Shown here: positions 51,608 to 61,640 of the stretch, piece by piece
How the letters are laid out: every line of letters begins with the position of its first letter
How positions within the stretch are numbered: position 1 is the first letter of the stretch
Source: an uncultured Clostridium sp.
GTDB taxonomy: Bacteria > Bacillota > Clostridia > Clostridiales > Clostridiaceae
Length of the DNA stretch: 64,000 nucleotides
Direction of reading: 5' to 3'
Assembly: GCA_900539375.1 (NCBI GenBank)
Contig: UQBY01000003.1
Coordinates: 88,030 to 152,029 of the forward strand
Notes under the pieces: generated by a model
What the model was told of the DNA's origin: nothing
The model's input: only the letters and a program-made list of their open reading frames with translations
The model's database searches: none
Translations under genes and position numbers: made by a program

Positions 51608-52063
51608 TTATTCACCATAAATATTTAAAGAAAATCCTTTCTCTAAAACTTCTTTTGCATATTCCTTTGCTCCAAATAGTGATAAATCTCTATAATTTCC
51701 ACATTGTATTTCATTTGCAGCAGGCATTTCTTCAGCTTTTAATACATCTTTTAATGCACTTTCTAAAGCATTTTTTATTTCTTCTGGGTTTCTATCTCCC
51801 CATATACTTAGATAAAATCCTGTTCTACATCCCATTGGAGATAAATCTATAACACCATCTAAATAAGTTCTAAGTTCATGGGCTAATAAATGTTCAAGTC
51901 CATGCATAGCAGCTGTACCAAAAGATTCTTTATTAGGTTGAAGAAATCTTAAGTCAAACTTACTTACCTTGTCTCCTTTTTCTCCTTCTAAAACACAACA
52001 CTTTCTTACATAAGGTGCTTTAACCTTTCTGTGATCTAATTCAAAACTTTCTACCTTTTCCAT
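51608..52063 (-). CDS. luxS: S-ribosylhomocysteine lyase
   Basis: A 151-residue LuxS: ELDHRKVKAPYVR, the metal site HGLEHLLAHE (HxxEH) and Cys in MGCRTGFYLS, and a later conserved Cys in IQCGNYRDL. Produces homocysteine and the AI-2 precursor. Its product homocysteine is the substrate of the metH genes next to it. Confidence 0.97.
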   Translation of the reverse strand: MEKVESFELDHRKVKAPYVRKCCVLEGEKGDKVSKFDLRFLQPNKESFGTAAMHGLEHLLAHELRTYLDGVIDLSPMGCRTGFYLSIWGDRNPEEIKNALESALKDVLKAEEMPAANEIQCGNYRDLSLFGAKEYAKEVLEKGFSLNIYGE

Positions 52064-52127
52064 TATATTATCCTCCTAGTTTTGTATTTAAATTATTTTA
52101 ACTAAATAAAATTTCATTTTATAAAAA

Positions 52128-52155
52128 ATACCTAAAGAAAACTTTCTCTAGGTAT
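52128..52155 (-). terminator. Terminator of the WecA/TagO-like gene
   Basis: ATACCTA (52128-52134) and TAGGTAT (52149-52155) with extended inner pairing; T-run on the minus exit. The predicted luxS start falls within it. Confidence 0.68.
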
Positions 52156-52156
52156 A

Positions 52157-52185
52157 ATAATACTAAAATCACTGTCTTGTTTCAA
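52157..52185 (-). promoter_or_regulatory. luxS-metH operon promoter
   Basis: Minus strand TTGAAA (52180-52185), 17 bases, TATTAT (52157-52162); transcription would start near 52150. Confidence 0.7.
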
Positions 52186-52198
52186 CTAAACATAATAA

Positions 52199-53149
52199 TT
52201 ATCTTTTTAATAAAAGAAGTACTATAGATGTAAGACTACAAACTAAACTTATAAGTATTATGTAACTTACAACTTGATTTGTACTCATTCCTCTTTCTTT
52301 TAATCTAAAATGCATTTGACTTCTATCAGCTTGATATACTGGTTTTCCCTCACGAAATCTTTTATATATAACAAATAAATTATCAAATATAGGTACTGCT
52401 AATGCTAATATTGGAATAAAAAGACTCATCACTGTAGTACTTTTAAAAGCTCCATCTAAAGCTATTATACTTAATAAAAATCCTATAAGATTTGCTCCTG
52501 AATCACCCATAAATATTTGAGCTGGATGTTTATTAAATTTTAAAAATCCAAGTATAGCTCCTCCTAAAACACAACAAGTTAGTGCAGACCATTCTTGACC
52601 TAATATTATTGCTGCAAAGAAAAATGTAAAACAAGAAACTAAAGATATACCTCCAGCTAATCCATCCATTCCATCAGACCAATTAATTACAGTAGTAACA
52701 CCAAATATCCATGTTATTGTTAATATAAGCTGAAGCCATTCTGGAAGAAATATATATGTATTTGTAAAAGGATTATCAAAGCCTGTAAAAACAACTCCAT
52801 TTTTATATACTATAAATGCTGCTAAAATCTGAACTGCAAATCTTGGATAGATAGGGAATTCCTTTCCTACAGATTTATAGTGGTCATCAACTAATCCTAT
52901 TCCTAATATTAAGGTAGAGGCTATAAATACAGCTAATTGAAAATCAAATCTTTGCACTCTAAGTAGAAAATATATACTAAAAAAGGCTATATACATTCCC
53001 ACTCCTCCACATAATGGAATAGGTGCTCTATGTTGTTTTCTCTTAGTTGGTTTATCAGTAAACCCTAACTTAATTGCTAACTTCATTAACATTGGTATAA
53101 TTAAATAAGCCATAAAAAAAGCTAACAATACTCCTAATATATATTTCAT
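52199..53149 (-). CDS. Undecaprenyl-phosphate sugar-1-phosphate transferase (WecA/TagO, MraY family)
   Basis: A 316-residue protein with ten or eleven membrane segments and family motifs: KRKQHRAPIPLCGG, GIGLVDDHYKS (DD), WSDGMDGLAGG, FMGDSGA and SQMHFRLKERGMS. It transfers a sugar phosphate, probably GlcNAc-1-P, to the undecaprenyl carrier to start cell-wall glycopolymers. Single gene between luxS and the V-ATPase operon. Confidence 0.9.
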   Translation of the reverse strand: MKYILGVLLAFFMAYLIIPMLMKLAIKLGFTDKPTKRKQHRAPIPLCGGVGMYIAFFSIYFLLRVQRFDFQLAVFIASTLILGIGLVDDHYKSVGKEFPIYPRFAVQILAAFIVYKNGVVFTGFDNPFTNTYIFLPEWLQLILTITWIFGVTTVINWSDGMDGLAGGISLVSCFTFFFAAIILGQEWSALTCCVLGGAILGFLKFNKHPAQIFMGDSGANLIGFLLSIIALDGAFKSTTVMSLFIPILALAVPIFDNLFVIYKRFREGKPVYQADRSQMHFRLKERGMSTNQVVSYIILISLVCSLTSIVLLLLKR

Positions 53150-53372
53150 AAATATACTCCTTATCTTCTTGTGAATAAGCTAACTATTAATTTTTCTAAA
53201 ATAAATTAATTATGGTTACATTGTTTTAACATTTATAATGAATTATAATCATTTACATAAAATTATACTATTATATGATTTTTTTATCAATTACAAATAT
53301 CTTAATATTACTTTAATAAATTATATACAAAAAAAGCATAGTGAATATATAATTTCCTATGGACTAAAAAAA

Positions 53373-53404
53373 GATATTAAAGTAGAAAAGTCTACCTTAA
53401 TATC
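53373..53404 (-). terminator. Terminator of the V-ATPase operon
   Basis: GATATTAAAGTAGA (53373-53386) with TCTACCTTAATATC (53391-53404); a T-run follows on the minus strand. Confidence 0.85.
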
Positions 53405-53415
53405 CTTTAAATATT

Positions 53416-54057
53416 TTATCCTCTTTGGTCTATCATACTCTTAACTTTCATAAGTCTTGTAGTTGCAGCTCTTTCGTTTTCGTCAAGCTTCATTCTTATA
53501 TATCTGATAGTTTCTTTTAATTGAGGAATTGTCATATATTCAAGAGCATTAACTCTTCTTCTAGTTTTCTCAATTTCATCTGCCATAAGTTGCCCTGATT
53601 TTTCTACCTCTGCAAGTTCTAAAAGCTTTGGAAGTATGCTATATAACTTAGATATAGCATCATCAAGTTCAGAAGAAGTATTTGCAAATCCATAAGGGAA
53701 AATGCTTCCCTCATCCCCTTCAAGCTCACGCTTAAAATTCATTACAGGAACTGGTACACTCATAACATTCTTCTCACCAACTTCAACAGTTATGTGTTCT
53801 TTTGGACAAGCTATAGCTTCCTCTAAAAATTCTGAACTCATTACAGCTCTTGCCATAACAAAATCCTTTAAAGAACCTTCTAATTCAGCTTCAACTTCTT
53901 TTCTTAAAGTGTTGTTATATTTTATAAGATTAATGAATTGTCTCATTAATTCATCTTGCTTATCCTTTAGAAGCTTATGGCTTCTTGTTGAGGTTGCTAG
54001 TCTTTTCTTTAGCTTAGTAAGTTCCATTCTGGTTGGATTAACATTTAAAATTGCCAT
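53416..54057 (-). CDS. atpD: V-type ATPase subunit D (central stalk)
   Basis: A 213-residue coiled-coil protein with long N- and C-terminal helices (PTRMELTKLKKRLATSTRSHKLLKDKQDEL; RRRVNALEYMTIPQLKETIRYIRMKL), the rotor shaft that transmits torque between A3B3 and the c ring. Last gene of the operon, 3 bases after subunit B. Confidence 0.95.
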   Translation of the reverse strand: MAILNVNPTRMELTKLKKRLATSTRSHKLLKDKQDELMRQFINLIKYNNTLRKEVEAELEGSLKDFVMARAVMSSEFLEEAIACPKEHITVEVGEKNVMSVPVPVMNFKRELEGDEGSIFPYGFANTSSELDDAISKLYSILPKLLELAEVEKSGQLMADEIEKTRRRVNALEYMTIPQLKETIRYIRMKLDENERAATTRLMKVKSMIDQRG

Positions 54058-54060
54058 AGG

Positions 54061-55440
54061 CTATTCTTCCTTTCTTGGCATATATTTTTCAAGGTATTCA
54101 TCTCTAATTCTCTTAAGCTCTGTCTTAGGAAGCATACTTAATAATTTCCATCCAAGATCTAGAGTTTCAGTAATTGTTCTGTTTGTAGTAAATCCTTGAG
54201 AAACATACTCTTCTTCAAAGGCTTCTGCAAACTTTGCAAGTTTTTTATCAGTTTCTGAAAGTGCTGATTCACCTAAGATAGCTGATAATTCTTTTGCTTG
54301 CTTACCTTGAGCATAAGCTGAGAATAATTGGTTCATTGTATCAGCATGGTCTTCTCTTGTCTTGTTTTTACCAATACCTTTATCTTTAAGTCTTGATAGA
54401 GAAGGTAAAACATCTATTGGAGGCATTATACCTTTTTTGTATAATTCTCTTGAAAGAATTATTTGTCCTTCTGTTATATATCCAGTTAAGTCTGGAATTG
54501 GGTGTGTTTTATCTTCTTCAGGCATTGTAAGTATAGGAATTTGAGTTATTGAACCTTCTTTTCCTTTTATTCTTCCTGCTCTTTCATATAAAGTTGAAAG
54601 GTCAGTGTAAAGATATCCTGGATATCCTCTTCTTCCTGGAACTTCTTTTCTAGCTGCTGATATTTCTCTTAATGCTTCTGCATAGTTTGTAATATCAGTC
54701 ATAATAACAAGAACGTGCATTCCTTTTTCATAAGCTAAGTATTCAGCTGTAGTTAATGCCATTCTTGGAGTAGCTATTCTTTCAATAGCTGGGTCAGATG
54801 CTAAGTTCATAAATAGAACTGATCTATCTATAGCACCAGTCTTTTTAAATTCATCAACGAAGAATTGTGCTTCTTCAAAAGTTATACCTATAGCTGCAAA
54901 AACAACGGCAAACTTAGAATCTGAGTTAAGAACTTTTGCCTGTCTAGCAATTTGTGCTGCTAATTGTGCATGAGGAAGACCTGATGCAGAGAACACTGGA
55001 AGTTTTTGTCCTCTAACTAGGGTGTTAAGTCCATCAATAGCAGAAATTCCTGTTTGAATAAATTCTGATGGATAGTCTCTAGCCATTGGGTTTATAGCTT
55101 CACCATTTATGTCTCTTCTTTCTTCTGGAATTATTTCAGGACCATTATCATTTGGTCTACCCATTCCATCAAAAACTCTTCCTAACATATCTTCAGAAAC
55201 ACCAATTTCAAGTGGTCTTCCTAAGAATTTAACTTTAGTACCTTTTAGATTAATTCCTGTAGAACCTTCGAAGATTTGTACCATTGCTTTAGAGCCATTA
55301 ACTTCTAGAACCTTACCTCTTCTTTTTTCTCCAGTTTGTAATTCTATTTCAACTAGTTCATCATATTTAACACCTTCAACACCTTCAACAACCATCAAAG
55401 GTCCAACAACTTCAGTAACTGTTCTGTATTCCTTAAGCAT
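54061..55440 (-). CDS. atpB: V-type ATPase subunit B (non-catalytic head)
   Basis: A 459-residue regulatory head subunit: LMVVEGVEGVKYDELVEI, GQKLPVFSASGLPHAQLAAQI (degenerate P-loop), MTDITNYAEALREISAARKEVPGRRGYPGYLY. Alternates with A in the hexamer. Its start overlaps the subunit A end by 8 bases. Confidence 0.96.
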   Translation of the reverse strand: MLKEYRTVTEVVGPLMVVEGVEGVKYDELVEIELQTGEKRRGKVLEVNGSKAMVQIFEGSTGINLKGTKVKFLGRPLEIGVSEDMLGRVFDGMGRPNDNGPEIIPEERRDINGEAINPMARDYPSEFIQTGISAIDGLNTLVRGQKLPVFSASGLPHAQLAAQIARQAKVLNSDSKFAVVFAAIGITFEEAQFFVDEFKKTGAIDRSVLFMNLASDPAIERIATPRMALTTAEYLAYEKGMHVLVIMTDITNYAEALREISAARKEVPGRRGYPGYLYTDLSTLYERAGRIKGKEGSITQIPILTMPEEDKTHPIPDLTGYITEGQIILSRELYKKGIMPPIDVLPSLSRLKDKGIGKNKTREDHADTMNQLFSAYAQGKQAKELSAILGESALSETDKKLAKFAEAFEEEYVSQGFTTNRTITETLDLGWKLLSMLPKTELKRIRDEYLEKYMPRKEE

Positions 55441-57211
55441 CTAGTACACCTCCCTCATTAATTAAGTTATCAATTATAGCTTTTAAATCTACTGCTATTT
55501 GGTCAATCTTTTCTATTTCATCTTCATGAACATACTTACTTCTTGCTATTCTATCAATAATTTCATCTTGTTCTAATATCTTATTTAAATAAACTCCAGC
55601 TTTTAATGCTCTTTCAGCTTCTCTTCTGAAAGTAATTATAAGCTTTAACATCTTATATTGTTTATCTAATGATGTATAAGTATCTATTTCATGGAATCCA
55701 TTTTGTTGAAGATAGTCTTCTCTTATTGATTTTGCAACTTGAAGTTTTAATCTATCTGATTCTGATAAAGCATCTATACCAACAAGTCTTACGATTTCTT
55801 GAAGGTTAGCTTCATCTTGAAGTATAGACATACATTCTTGTCTTAAGCTAGACCAATCTGAAGCAACATTTTCATCCATCCATTTGTCAATACTATCTTG
55901 ATATAATGAATATGAATTTAACCAGTTAATTGATGGGAAGTGTCTTTGATATGCAAGTTGAGCATCTAGTCCCCAGAACACTTTAACAATTCTAAGTGTT
56001 GATTGTGAAACTGGTTCTGATATATCTCCTCCTGGAGGTGATACTGCACCAATTGCTGTAATTGCACCTTCTCTTCCATCTTTACCTAAACATACAACTT
56101 TACCAGCTCTTTCATAGTAATCTGCAAGTCTTGAACCTAGGTAAGCTGGGTATCCTTCATCACCAGGCATTTCTTCAAGTCTACCAGACATTTCTCTTAA
56201 AGCCTCTGCCCATCTTGAAGTTGAGTCTGCCATAATTGAAACTGAATAACCCATATCTCTAAAGTATTCTGCAATTGTTATTCCTGTGTAAATAGAAGCT
56301 TCTCTAGCTGCAACTGGCATGTTTGAAGTATTAGCTATAAGAACTGTTCTCTTCATTAAGCTTTCGCCAGTTTTTGGGTCTTTTAGTTCTGGAAATTCAT
56401 TTAAAACGTCTGTCATTTCGTTTCCACGTTCACCACAACCAACGTAAACAACTATTTCAGCATCTCCCCATTTAGCTATTTGGTGTTGAACAACTGTCTT
56501 ACCAGCTCCGAATGGTCCTGGTACTGCTGCTGCTCCACCTTTTGCTACTGGGAAGAAAGTATCTATAACTCTTTGCCCTGTAGTCATTGGAGCTGCTGGG
56601 TTTAATTTTTGTGCATATGGTCTACCTTTTCTTACAGGCCATTTTTGCATTAATTTAATATTTTTATCTCCATTTGCAGTTTCAACTACTGCAACTGTTT
56701 CTTCAATTGTGAAATCTCCACTGTTTATTGATTTTATTGTACCTTCAATTCCATAAGGAATCATTATCTTTTGAACAACAACTGTTGTTTCTTGAACTGT
56801 ACCTATAACATCTCCAGAAGAAACCTTATCTCCTACGTTAGCAGTAGCTACAAAAGGCCATTTCTTCTCTCTGTTTAATGATGGAACTGCAATACCTTTC
56901 TTTAAGAATGCTGATTGAGCAGCTTCCATAAATGCATCTAATGGTCTTTGTATTCCATCAAACATTGATTCTATAAGTCCTGGTCCAAGTTCTACACTTA
57001 GTGGTTCTCCAGTTGTTATAACTGGGTCTCCAGGTCCTATTCCTGCAGTTTCTTCATATACTTGGATTGATGCCTTATCTCCTCTCATTTCTATGATTTC
57101 TCCAATAAGACCACTTTTTCCAACTTTACAAACATCATATATATTTGCTTCATCCATACCTTCAGCAACAACTAAAGGTCCTGAAACTTTAATTATCTTT
57201 CCGGTCTTCAC
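55433..57211 (-). CDS. atpA: V-type ATPase subunit A (catalytic head)
   Basis: A 592-residue catalytic subunit: P-loop GPFGAGKTVVQHQ, VYVGCGERGNEMTDVL, and the A-type non-homologous insertion (about 115-185) that marks V/A-type A subunits. Hydrolyses or forms ATP coupled to rotor movement. Confidence 0.97.
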   Translation of the reverse strand: MKTGKIIKVSGPLVVAEGMDEANIYDVCKVGKSGLIGEIIEMRGDKASIQVYEETAGIGPGDPVITTGEPLSVELGPGLIESMFDGIQRPLDAFMEAAQSAFLKKGIAVPSLNREKKWPFVATANVGDKVSSGDVIGTVQETTVVVQKIMIPYGIEGTIKSINSGDFTIEETVAVVETANGDKNIKLMQKWPVRKGRPYAQKLNPAAPMTTGQRVIDTFFPVAKGGAAAVPGPFGAGKTVVQHQIAKWGDAEIVVYVGCGERGNEMTDVLNEFPELKDPKTGESLMKRTVLIANTSNMPVAAREASIYTGITIAEYFRDMGYSVSIMADSTSRWAEALREMSGRLEEMPGDEGYPAYLGSRLADYYERAGKVVCLGKDGREGAITAIGAVSPPGGDISEPVSQSTLRIVKVFWGLDAQLAYQRHFPSINWLNSYSLYQDSIDKWMDENVASDWSSLRQECMSILQDEANLQEIVRLVGIDALSESDRLKLQVAKSIREDYLQQNGFHEIDTYTSLDKQYKMLKLIITFRREAERALKAGVYLNKILEQDEIIDRIARSKYVHEDEIEKIDQIAVDLKAIIDNLINEGGVLDA

Positions 57212-57228
57212 CTTACCAACCTTCCTTC

Positions 57229-57540
57229 CTATAAAATATTAACGCCTACAGCTTTTTCTACGTTATCACTGATTCTTTGAGTACCTATATTTAATGTTCC
57301 TTGATTACTTGGAATTAATATTACAGCTGGAAGTACCATTTTATTGTATCTTTCAATAGTTTCTTCAATATCCTTTGCAACTTGTTCAGTTACAAATATA
57401 ACTGCGTAATCATTCATTGCCATTTTATCTATAGTTTTTCTAGCCTCATCAGGTTCTACAACAGGGAAAACGTCTATTCCTAAAGCTTTAAATGCTAAAA
57501 CTGAATCTTTATCTCCAACAACACCTATTTTTTTATACAT
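57229..57540 (-). CDS. atpF: V-type ATPase subunit F
   Basis: About 103 residues; MYKKIGVVGDKDSVLAFKALG, then VIFVTEQVAKDIEETI and VILIPSNQGTLNIG, all typical of the small subunit F that binds the central stalk. A GTG three codons upstream is an alternative start; the gene overlaps the end of subunit C by 8 bases. Confidence 0.93.
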   Translation of the reverse strand: MYKKIGVVGDKDSVLAFKALGIDVFPVVEPDEARKTIDKMAMNDYAVIFVTEQVAKDIEETIERYNKMVLPAVILIPSNQGTLNIGTQRISDNVEKAVGVNIL

Positions 57541-58534
57541 AAATATCACGCAGCCTTTCTCTAATTACTTCCCCAGTAATATTATTGAGTTTGCCAACCA
57601 TAATAATTCTAACAACTTTTATTTCTGTTTCCTTTGCATAGATATATGCTAATAAAGGTTCTCCTCCAAATGGAATCATCTTAGCTTCCTTCATAATATC
57701 CATTATGTAATTATCAATTAACTTTTCAAGTAAACTAGCAGAACCATTTTTTATATATGAATCTACACCACTTTTTAATACTTCTGAATAATTAGTGAAG
57801 CTTAATTTATTTGGAATATTTTCTGTTGCATCTGTAAGTAATGTTACAAGAGTATCTTTATCAATAAAGCCTCCCTCAATTACTACTGAAAGTAAGAAAT
57901 CTCTACCTTTCTTTTGCTTTTTAACTCTTAATAAAGTTTTAACATTATTTAAGTCTATTGTAGCTTTAACATATTTTTCTGCAAAAGTATCATTAAGACT
58001 TTTACAAATTGACATCATATCTTCAAACATATATTTATCTAATATAATATCAATTCTTTGAGGATCTTGTTTTGAATTAAAATCATCTATTGTTTCTTCT
58101 ACTGCATTTCTCATTACTTTAGAAAGGTCTGATAAATTTCCGCTTTCAATTGATAATTTTAACTTAAAAGGATCTATTCTTCCTACTGAAATAAACATAT
58201 CTGATAAGTCTTTCTTTAAGAACATTCCCTTTATTATAACTTTTAAATTATGATAGTCATATCTAATACCCATTAAATCAATAAGTTCTTTAGATGGAGA
58301 CATATCATACATTTCATGATATATTCTCTTAAGCTCAGCACTTAAAATTTCTTCATAATCCTCTGGTCTTTTTATATTTGACATTACATTAGCATACTCT
58401 GTTTCTTGAAGCACCTTTAATGCATCTTCAGCAGAATTTGAATCTATCATTCTGTCTAATTTAGTCTTATCAAGGAGTCTTGTTTCTAATACTCTAAGTC
58501 TTGGTATAACTTGAGTAAATTGCATTTTATCCAT
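57533..58534 (-). CDS. atpC: V-type ATPase subunit C (socket of the central stalk)
   Basis: A 333-residue helical protein: IPRLRVLETRLLDKTKLDRMIDS, RYDYHNLKVIIKG, and terminal PLLAYIYAKETEIKVVRIIMVGKLN, all as in the V0D/AC39 family. It connects the central stalk to the K ring. Confidence 0.93.
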   Translation of the reverse strand: MDKMQFTQVIPRLRVLETRLLDKTKLDRMIDSNSAEDALKVLQETEYANVMSNIKRPEDYEEILSAELKRIYHEMYDMSPSKELIDLMGIRYDYHNLKVIIKGMFLKKDLSDMFISVGRIDPFKLKLSIESGNLSDLSKVMRNAVEETIDDFNSKQDPQRIDIILDKYMFEDMMSICKSLNDTFAEKYVKATIDLNNVKTLLRVKKQKKGRDFLLSVVIEGGFIDKDTLVTLLTDATENIPNKLSFTNYSEVLKSGVDSYIKNGSASLLEKLIDNYIMDIMKEAKMIPFGGEPLLAYIYAKETEIKVVRIIMVGKLNNITGEVIRERLRDIYV

Positions 58535-58546
58535 TAATAAACCTCC

Positions 58547-59146
58547 TTAATTAAATAGTGCCTTTGCCACTTCTAGTTCCATTTCTTCTTTCATAGATTC
58601 TACTAAAGCTTCAAAAGTATTATTTATTTCTATTCCATCTTTTTCTAAAATAAATCCACCTTTAAAGTTTCCTACAGTTGAACTTAATTTTATATTTCCT
58701 TTTTTACCCTTTGCAGATACTTCATCATTAATTGATTTTACAAAAGCTTCATCAACTAATTTTTGTCCTTCTGCATTTAAAATTAAATTTTCATCACCAG
58801 TTACTGTTAAAGAAGTAACTCCATCTTTTATAAATTTTAAATATTCATCTTTTCCTAGCTTGCAAAGTTCTTCAACAGCCTTTTCAAAGACTTCTTTGAT
58901 TACTGTTTGCTTAGCTTGAAGTTTTTCATTTCTTGCTTTAAGCTCTGCACTAGAAATAACTCTTTCTTTTCTAGTTTCAGCTTCACTTTTAGCTTTTTCT
59001 AGCATTGTAGCTTCTAAAGTTTTTGCTTCATCTTTTTTCTTATTAAGGATTTTAGCTTTTTCTTCTTCTGCTACTGCTAATATATTGTCTCTTTTAACTT
59101 CTGCATCCTTTAAGATTTTTGAAGTCAAGTTACCTATATTTGACAT
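58547..59146 (-). CDS. atpE: V-type ATPase subunit E (peripheral stalk)
   Basis: A 199-residue protein: long N-terminal charged helix (about 5-85) and a C-terminal alpha/beta domain (GGFILEKDGIEINNTFEALVES), the peripheral stalk E subunit which pairs with subunit G/H encoded at the operon start. Confidence 0.92.
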   Translation of the reverse strand: MSNIGNLTSKILKDAEVKRDNILAVAEEEKAKILNKKKDEAKTLEATMLEKAKSEAETRKERVISSAELKARNEKLQAKQTVIKEVFEKAVEELCKLGKDEYLKFIKDGVTSLTVTGDENLILNAEGQKLVDEAFVKSINDEVSAKGKKGNIKLSSTVGNFKGGFILEKDGIEINNTFEALVESMKEEMELEVAKALFN

Positions 59147-59164
59147 AGCTCCACATCCTTAATC

Positions 59165-59650
59165 TTAAAATGATTGAATTACTAATAATAATGATATAAC
59201 GAATCCTAATAATGCATAAGTTTCAACCATTGCTGTTAAAACTATACCCTTAGTGTTGTGTTCTGGCTTCTTAGCTAATATTTGAACTGAAGCTGCTGCT
59301 GCTTTACCTTGAGCTATACCTGAGAATAAACCTGCAATTGCAACTGGTAAACATGCTAAGAATAAGTATAAACCTTGTGCTAAAGTAGTATCAGTTGATA
59401 AAGAGAACATAACCATAAGACCTACAACGAATCCATATAAACCTTGTGTACCTGGTAATAGTTCAAGAATTAATGCCTTACCAAACTTTTCTGGTTGTTC
59501 TGTTAAAAGTCCTGAAACAGCTTCACCTGCAAGTCCAACACCCTTTGCTGAACCTATACCTGCTAAACCAACAGCTAATGCAACACCTAGTGCACCAAAA
59601 ATAAACCCTCCGAAATTTTCTGCTAAATATTGAACCCAAGTCATTTCCAT
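59165..59650 (-). CDS. atpK: V-type ATPase subunit K (c-ring proteolipid)
   Basis: A 161-residue tandem hairpin with four membrane helices. Counting from the ATG, Leu65, Thr68, Gln69, Gln114 and Glu143 match, at a constant offset of four, the sodium ligands Leu61, Thr64, Gln65, Gln110 and Glu139 of the Enterococcus hirae NtpK ring. This indicates a sodium-translocating enzyme. Only one of the two hairpins has the ion-binding carboxylate, as in NtpK. Confidence 0.95.
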   Translation of the reverse strand: MEMTWVQYLAENFGGFIFGALGVALAVGLAGIGSAKGVGLAGEAVSGLLTEQPEKFGKALILELLPGTQGLYGFVVGLMVMFSLSTDTTLAQGLYLFLACLPVAIAGLFSGIAQGKAAAASVQILAKKPEHNTKGIVLTAMVETYALLGFVISLLLVIQSF

Positions 59651-59681
59651 TATAAAAATCCTCCTAAAAATTTATTGTTTT

Positions 59682-61640
59682 TTATTTTTTTAAATTTATA
59701 AACTTTTCTTCTGCTTTAAATGGAGCAAATGCTCTTCCTCCACCTTCATAGAACTTACCAAAATATTCAACATATTGTAATCTACATGTATGAACGTAAG
59801 CTCCTAATAGTGATAAAGCTAAATTAAATATATGTCCAAATACAAATAATAATGGTCCAAATAGTATTAAGGCAACTATATTGCTACTAAATAATCCTAT
59901 TATCATATTAAATGCTCCTGCAAGAGAACCACCTGCTAAACCTAATGCCATTAATCTTGTATAAGAAACTAAATCTCCTACATAACTTGTAATACCATAT
60001 AATGCATATGCACCTTGACCTAATTCTGCTGCTTTGCTTCCTGCACCTCTACCATTTGTTAATACAATAACCACCATTCCAAATATCATTAAAACAATAG
60101 CTATATTCTTAACTATAGAAGGTACTCCACCTGCAAATGCTCCAACAAGAACTACTCCTAATGAGACAAGTGTAATTACCCATGAACCAACATCATAAAA
60201 TGCATCTAATGGCTTTCCAGCTTTTATTAGCATATATGCTTTTATTCCAAGACCACAGAATATTTGAATTGCTCCAAATACTATTGAAAGTATTAGTATT
60301 GTTGTAATATCTTTATTAGTATCTATAAGTTTTGGTAAGTTTGGTATTAAATCTCCAAAGAAAGCGCCATATATAGCTCCAAAACCTATTGTTGGGAAAC
60401 CTAAATAGAAGAAGAATTTAATAAATTTTCTTGTTCCTTCATCAAATTTAAATTTCTTAAGTGCATATCCTGTTGCTAGTATCATTAATAGTCCATATCC
60501 CATATCTGCTACCATCATTCCAAAGAATATTAGATAAAATGGTGTAAGAAGTGGTGTTGGGTCTATTTCATCATATCTTGGAGTACTATACATTTCTGTA
60601 ATACTTTCGAAACAACTATTTAACTCATTATTTTTAAGCTTTGTAGGTACTTTATCATATTCATCTTCTTTTACATCTTCAAATGTAAGATAACTTTCAT
60701 TACCTAAAACCTTATTTACAATATTAACAAGTTTTTCTTCATCTTCTTCTGCAAGCCATCCTTGAATGACCATAACATTTTCTGTTTTTAAGAAATTATT
60801 TGTTGCTTCTTTTCTAACAGTCATATTTTCATAGTATTCATTAACTAATTCTAAAGTTTTATACTCCTCATCAAAAGCAGCTAATTCTTCTTTAATAAAG
60901 AATTTTTCTGAATCAATTTTGGCTATTCTATCCATTGAATCATGAATAGTTTTTAAAGGAGCAATTTTTTCTTCTGATTTAAATTGACTAAATCCAAGAG
61001 CTCTTAATTTTTCAGTAACCTCTTCTTTTTGTTCTGTATTACACATTACAAAAAAGAATGTTTCATCATTGTTACTTGATATAACTTCAAAATAACAATC
61101 TGAAAGTTCAGAATTTAAGTTTTCTTCATTTTGTTTAGGAATACTACCTAAAAATGTTGGTATTTTTAGAGATTCTAAATCTTCAAATGAAGCATCAAAG
61201 CTTTCCCATGGTGAAAGAGAATCAATGGTAGCTTGTAGCTTAGTTTTTTCATTATCTAACTTATTAAACTCAGCTTCTTTTTCTTTAACCTTATCAAAAA
61301 TAGCTTCCCAGTTACTGTTTAGTACTTTTTCTTCTAATTCCTTTAAAGTTAATTCTACCTTTCCTTCTTTTAAAGCCTTTAATCCTGATTTTTGAGGAAC
61401 ATATTCTTTTAAGAAATTAAGTGCAAATTTAGCTTTAGACAATTTTTCTTCACACTCTGCATATTCTGAATCAAGCCCATCTTTGCTTAAGCCTTTAAAA
61501 TCTTCATTATTTTCTAAGAAGTCATTATCTTGAAGATTAATAAATTCTACTTCAGCAAAAGATTGTAACTTTTCTAAAAGCTTAGCTCTTTGTGATTCAA
61601 AAGCAAGCAAAGTGAATTTTTTCATCTTAACTATTGCCAT
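59682..61640 (-). CDS. atpI: V-type ATPase subunit I (stator, a subunit)
   Basis: A 652-residue subunit: soluble N-terminal half (to about 345) with coiled-coil segments and the membrane half with eight helices (PTPLLTPFYLIFFGMMVADMGYGLLM; DLVSYTRLMALGLAGGSLAGAFN with the conserved Arg). It forms the ion half-channels opposite the K ring. Confidence 0.95.
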   Translation of the reverse strand: MAIVKMKKFTLLAFESQRAKLLEKLQSFAEVEFINLQDNDFLENNEDFKGLSKDGLDSEYAECEEKLSKAKFALNFLKEYVPQKSGLKALKEGKVELTLKELEEKVLNSNWEAIFDKVKEKEAEFNKLDNEKTKLQATIDSLSPWESFDASFEDLESLKIPTFLGSIPKQNEENLNSELSDCYFEVISSNNDETFFFVMCNTEQKEEVTEKLRALGFSQFKSEEKIAPLKTIHDSMDRIAKIDSEKFFIKEELAAFDEEYKTLELVNEYYENMTVRKEATNNFLKTENVMVIQGWLAEEDEEKLVNIVNKVLGNESYLTFEDVKEDEYDKVPTKLKNNELNSCFESITEMYSTPRYDEIDPTPLLTPFYLIFFGMMVADMGYGLLMILATGYALKKFKFDEGTRKFIKFFFYLGFPTIGFGAIYGAFFGDLIPNLPKLIDTNKDITTILILSIVFGAIQIFCGLGIKAYMLIKAGKPLDAFYDVGSWVITLVSLGVVLVGAFAGGVPSIVKNIAIVLMIFGMVVIVLTNGRGAGSKAAELGQGAYALYGITSYVGDLVSYTRLMALGLAGGSLAGAFNMIIGLFSSNIVALILFGPLLFVFGHIFNLALSLLGAYVHTCRLQYVEYFGKFYEGGGRAFAPFKAEEKFINLKK

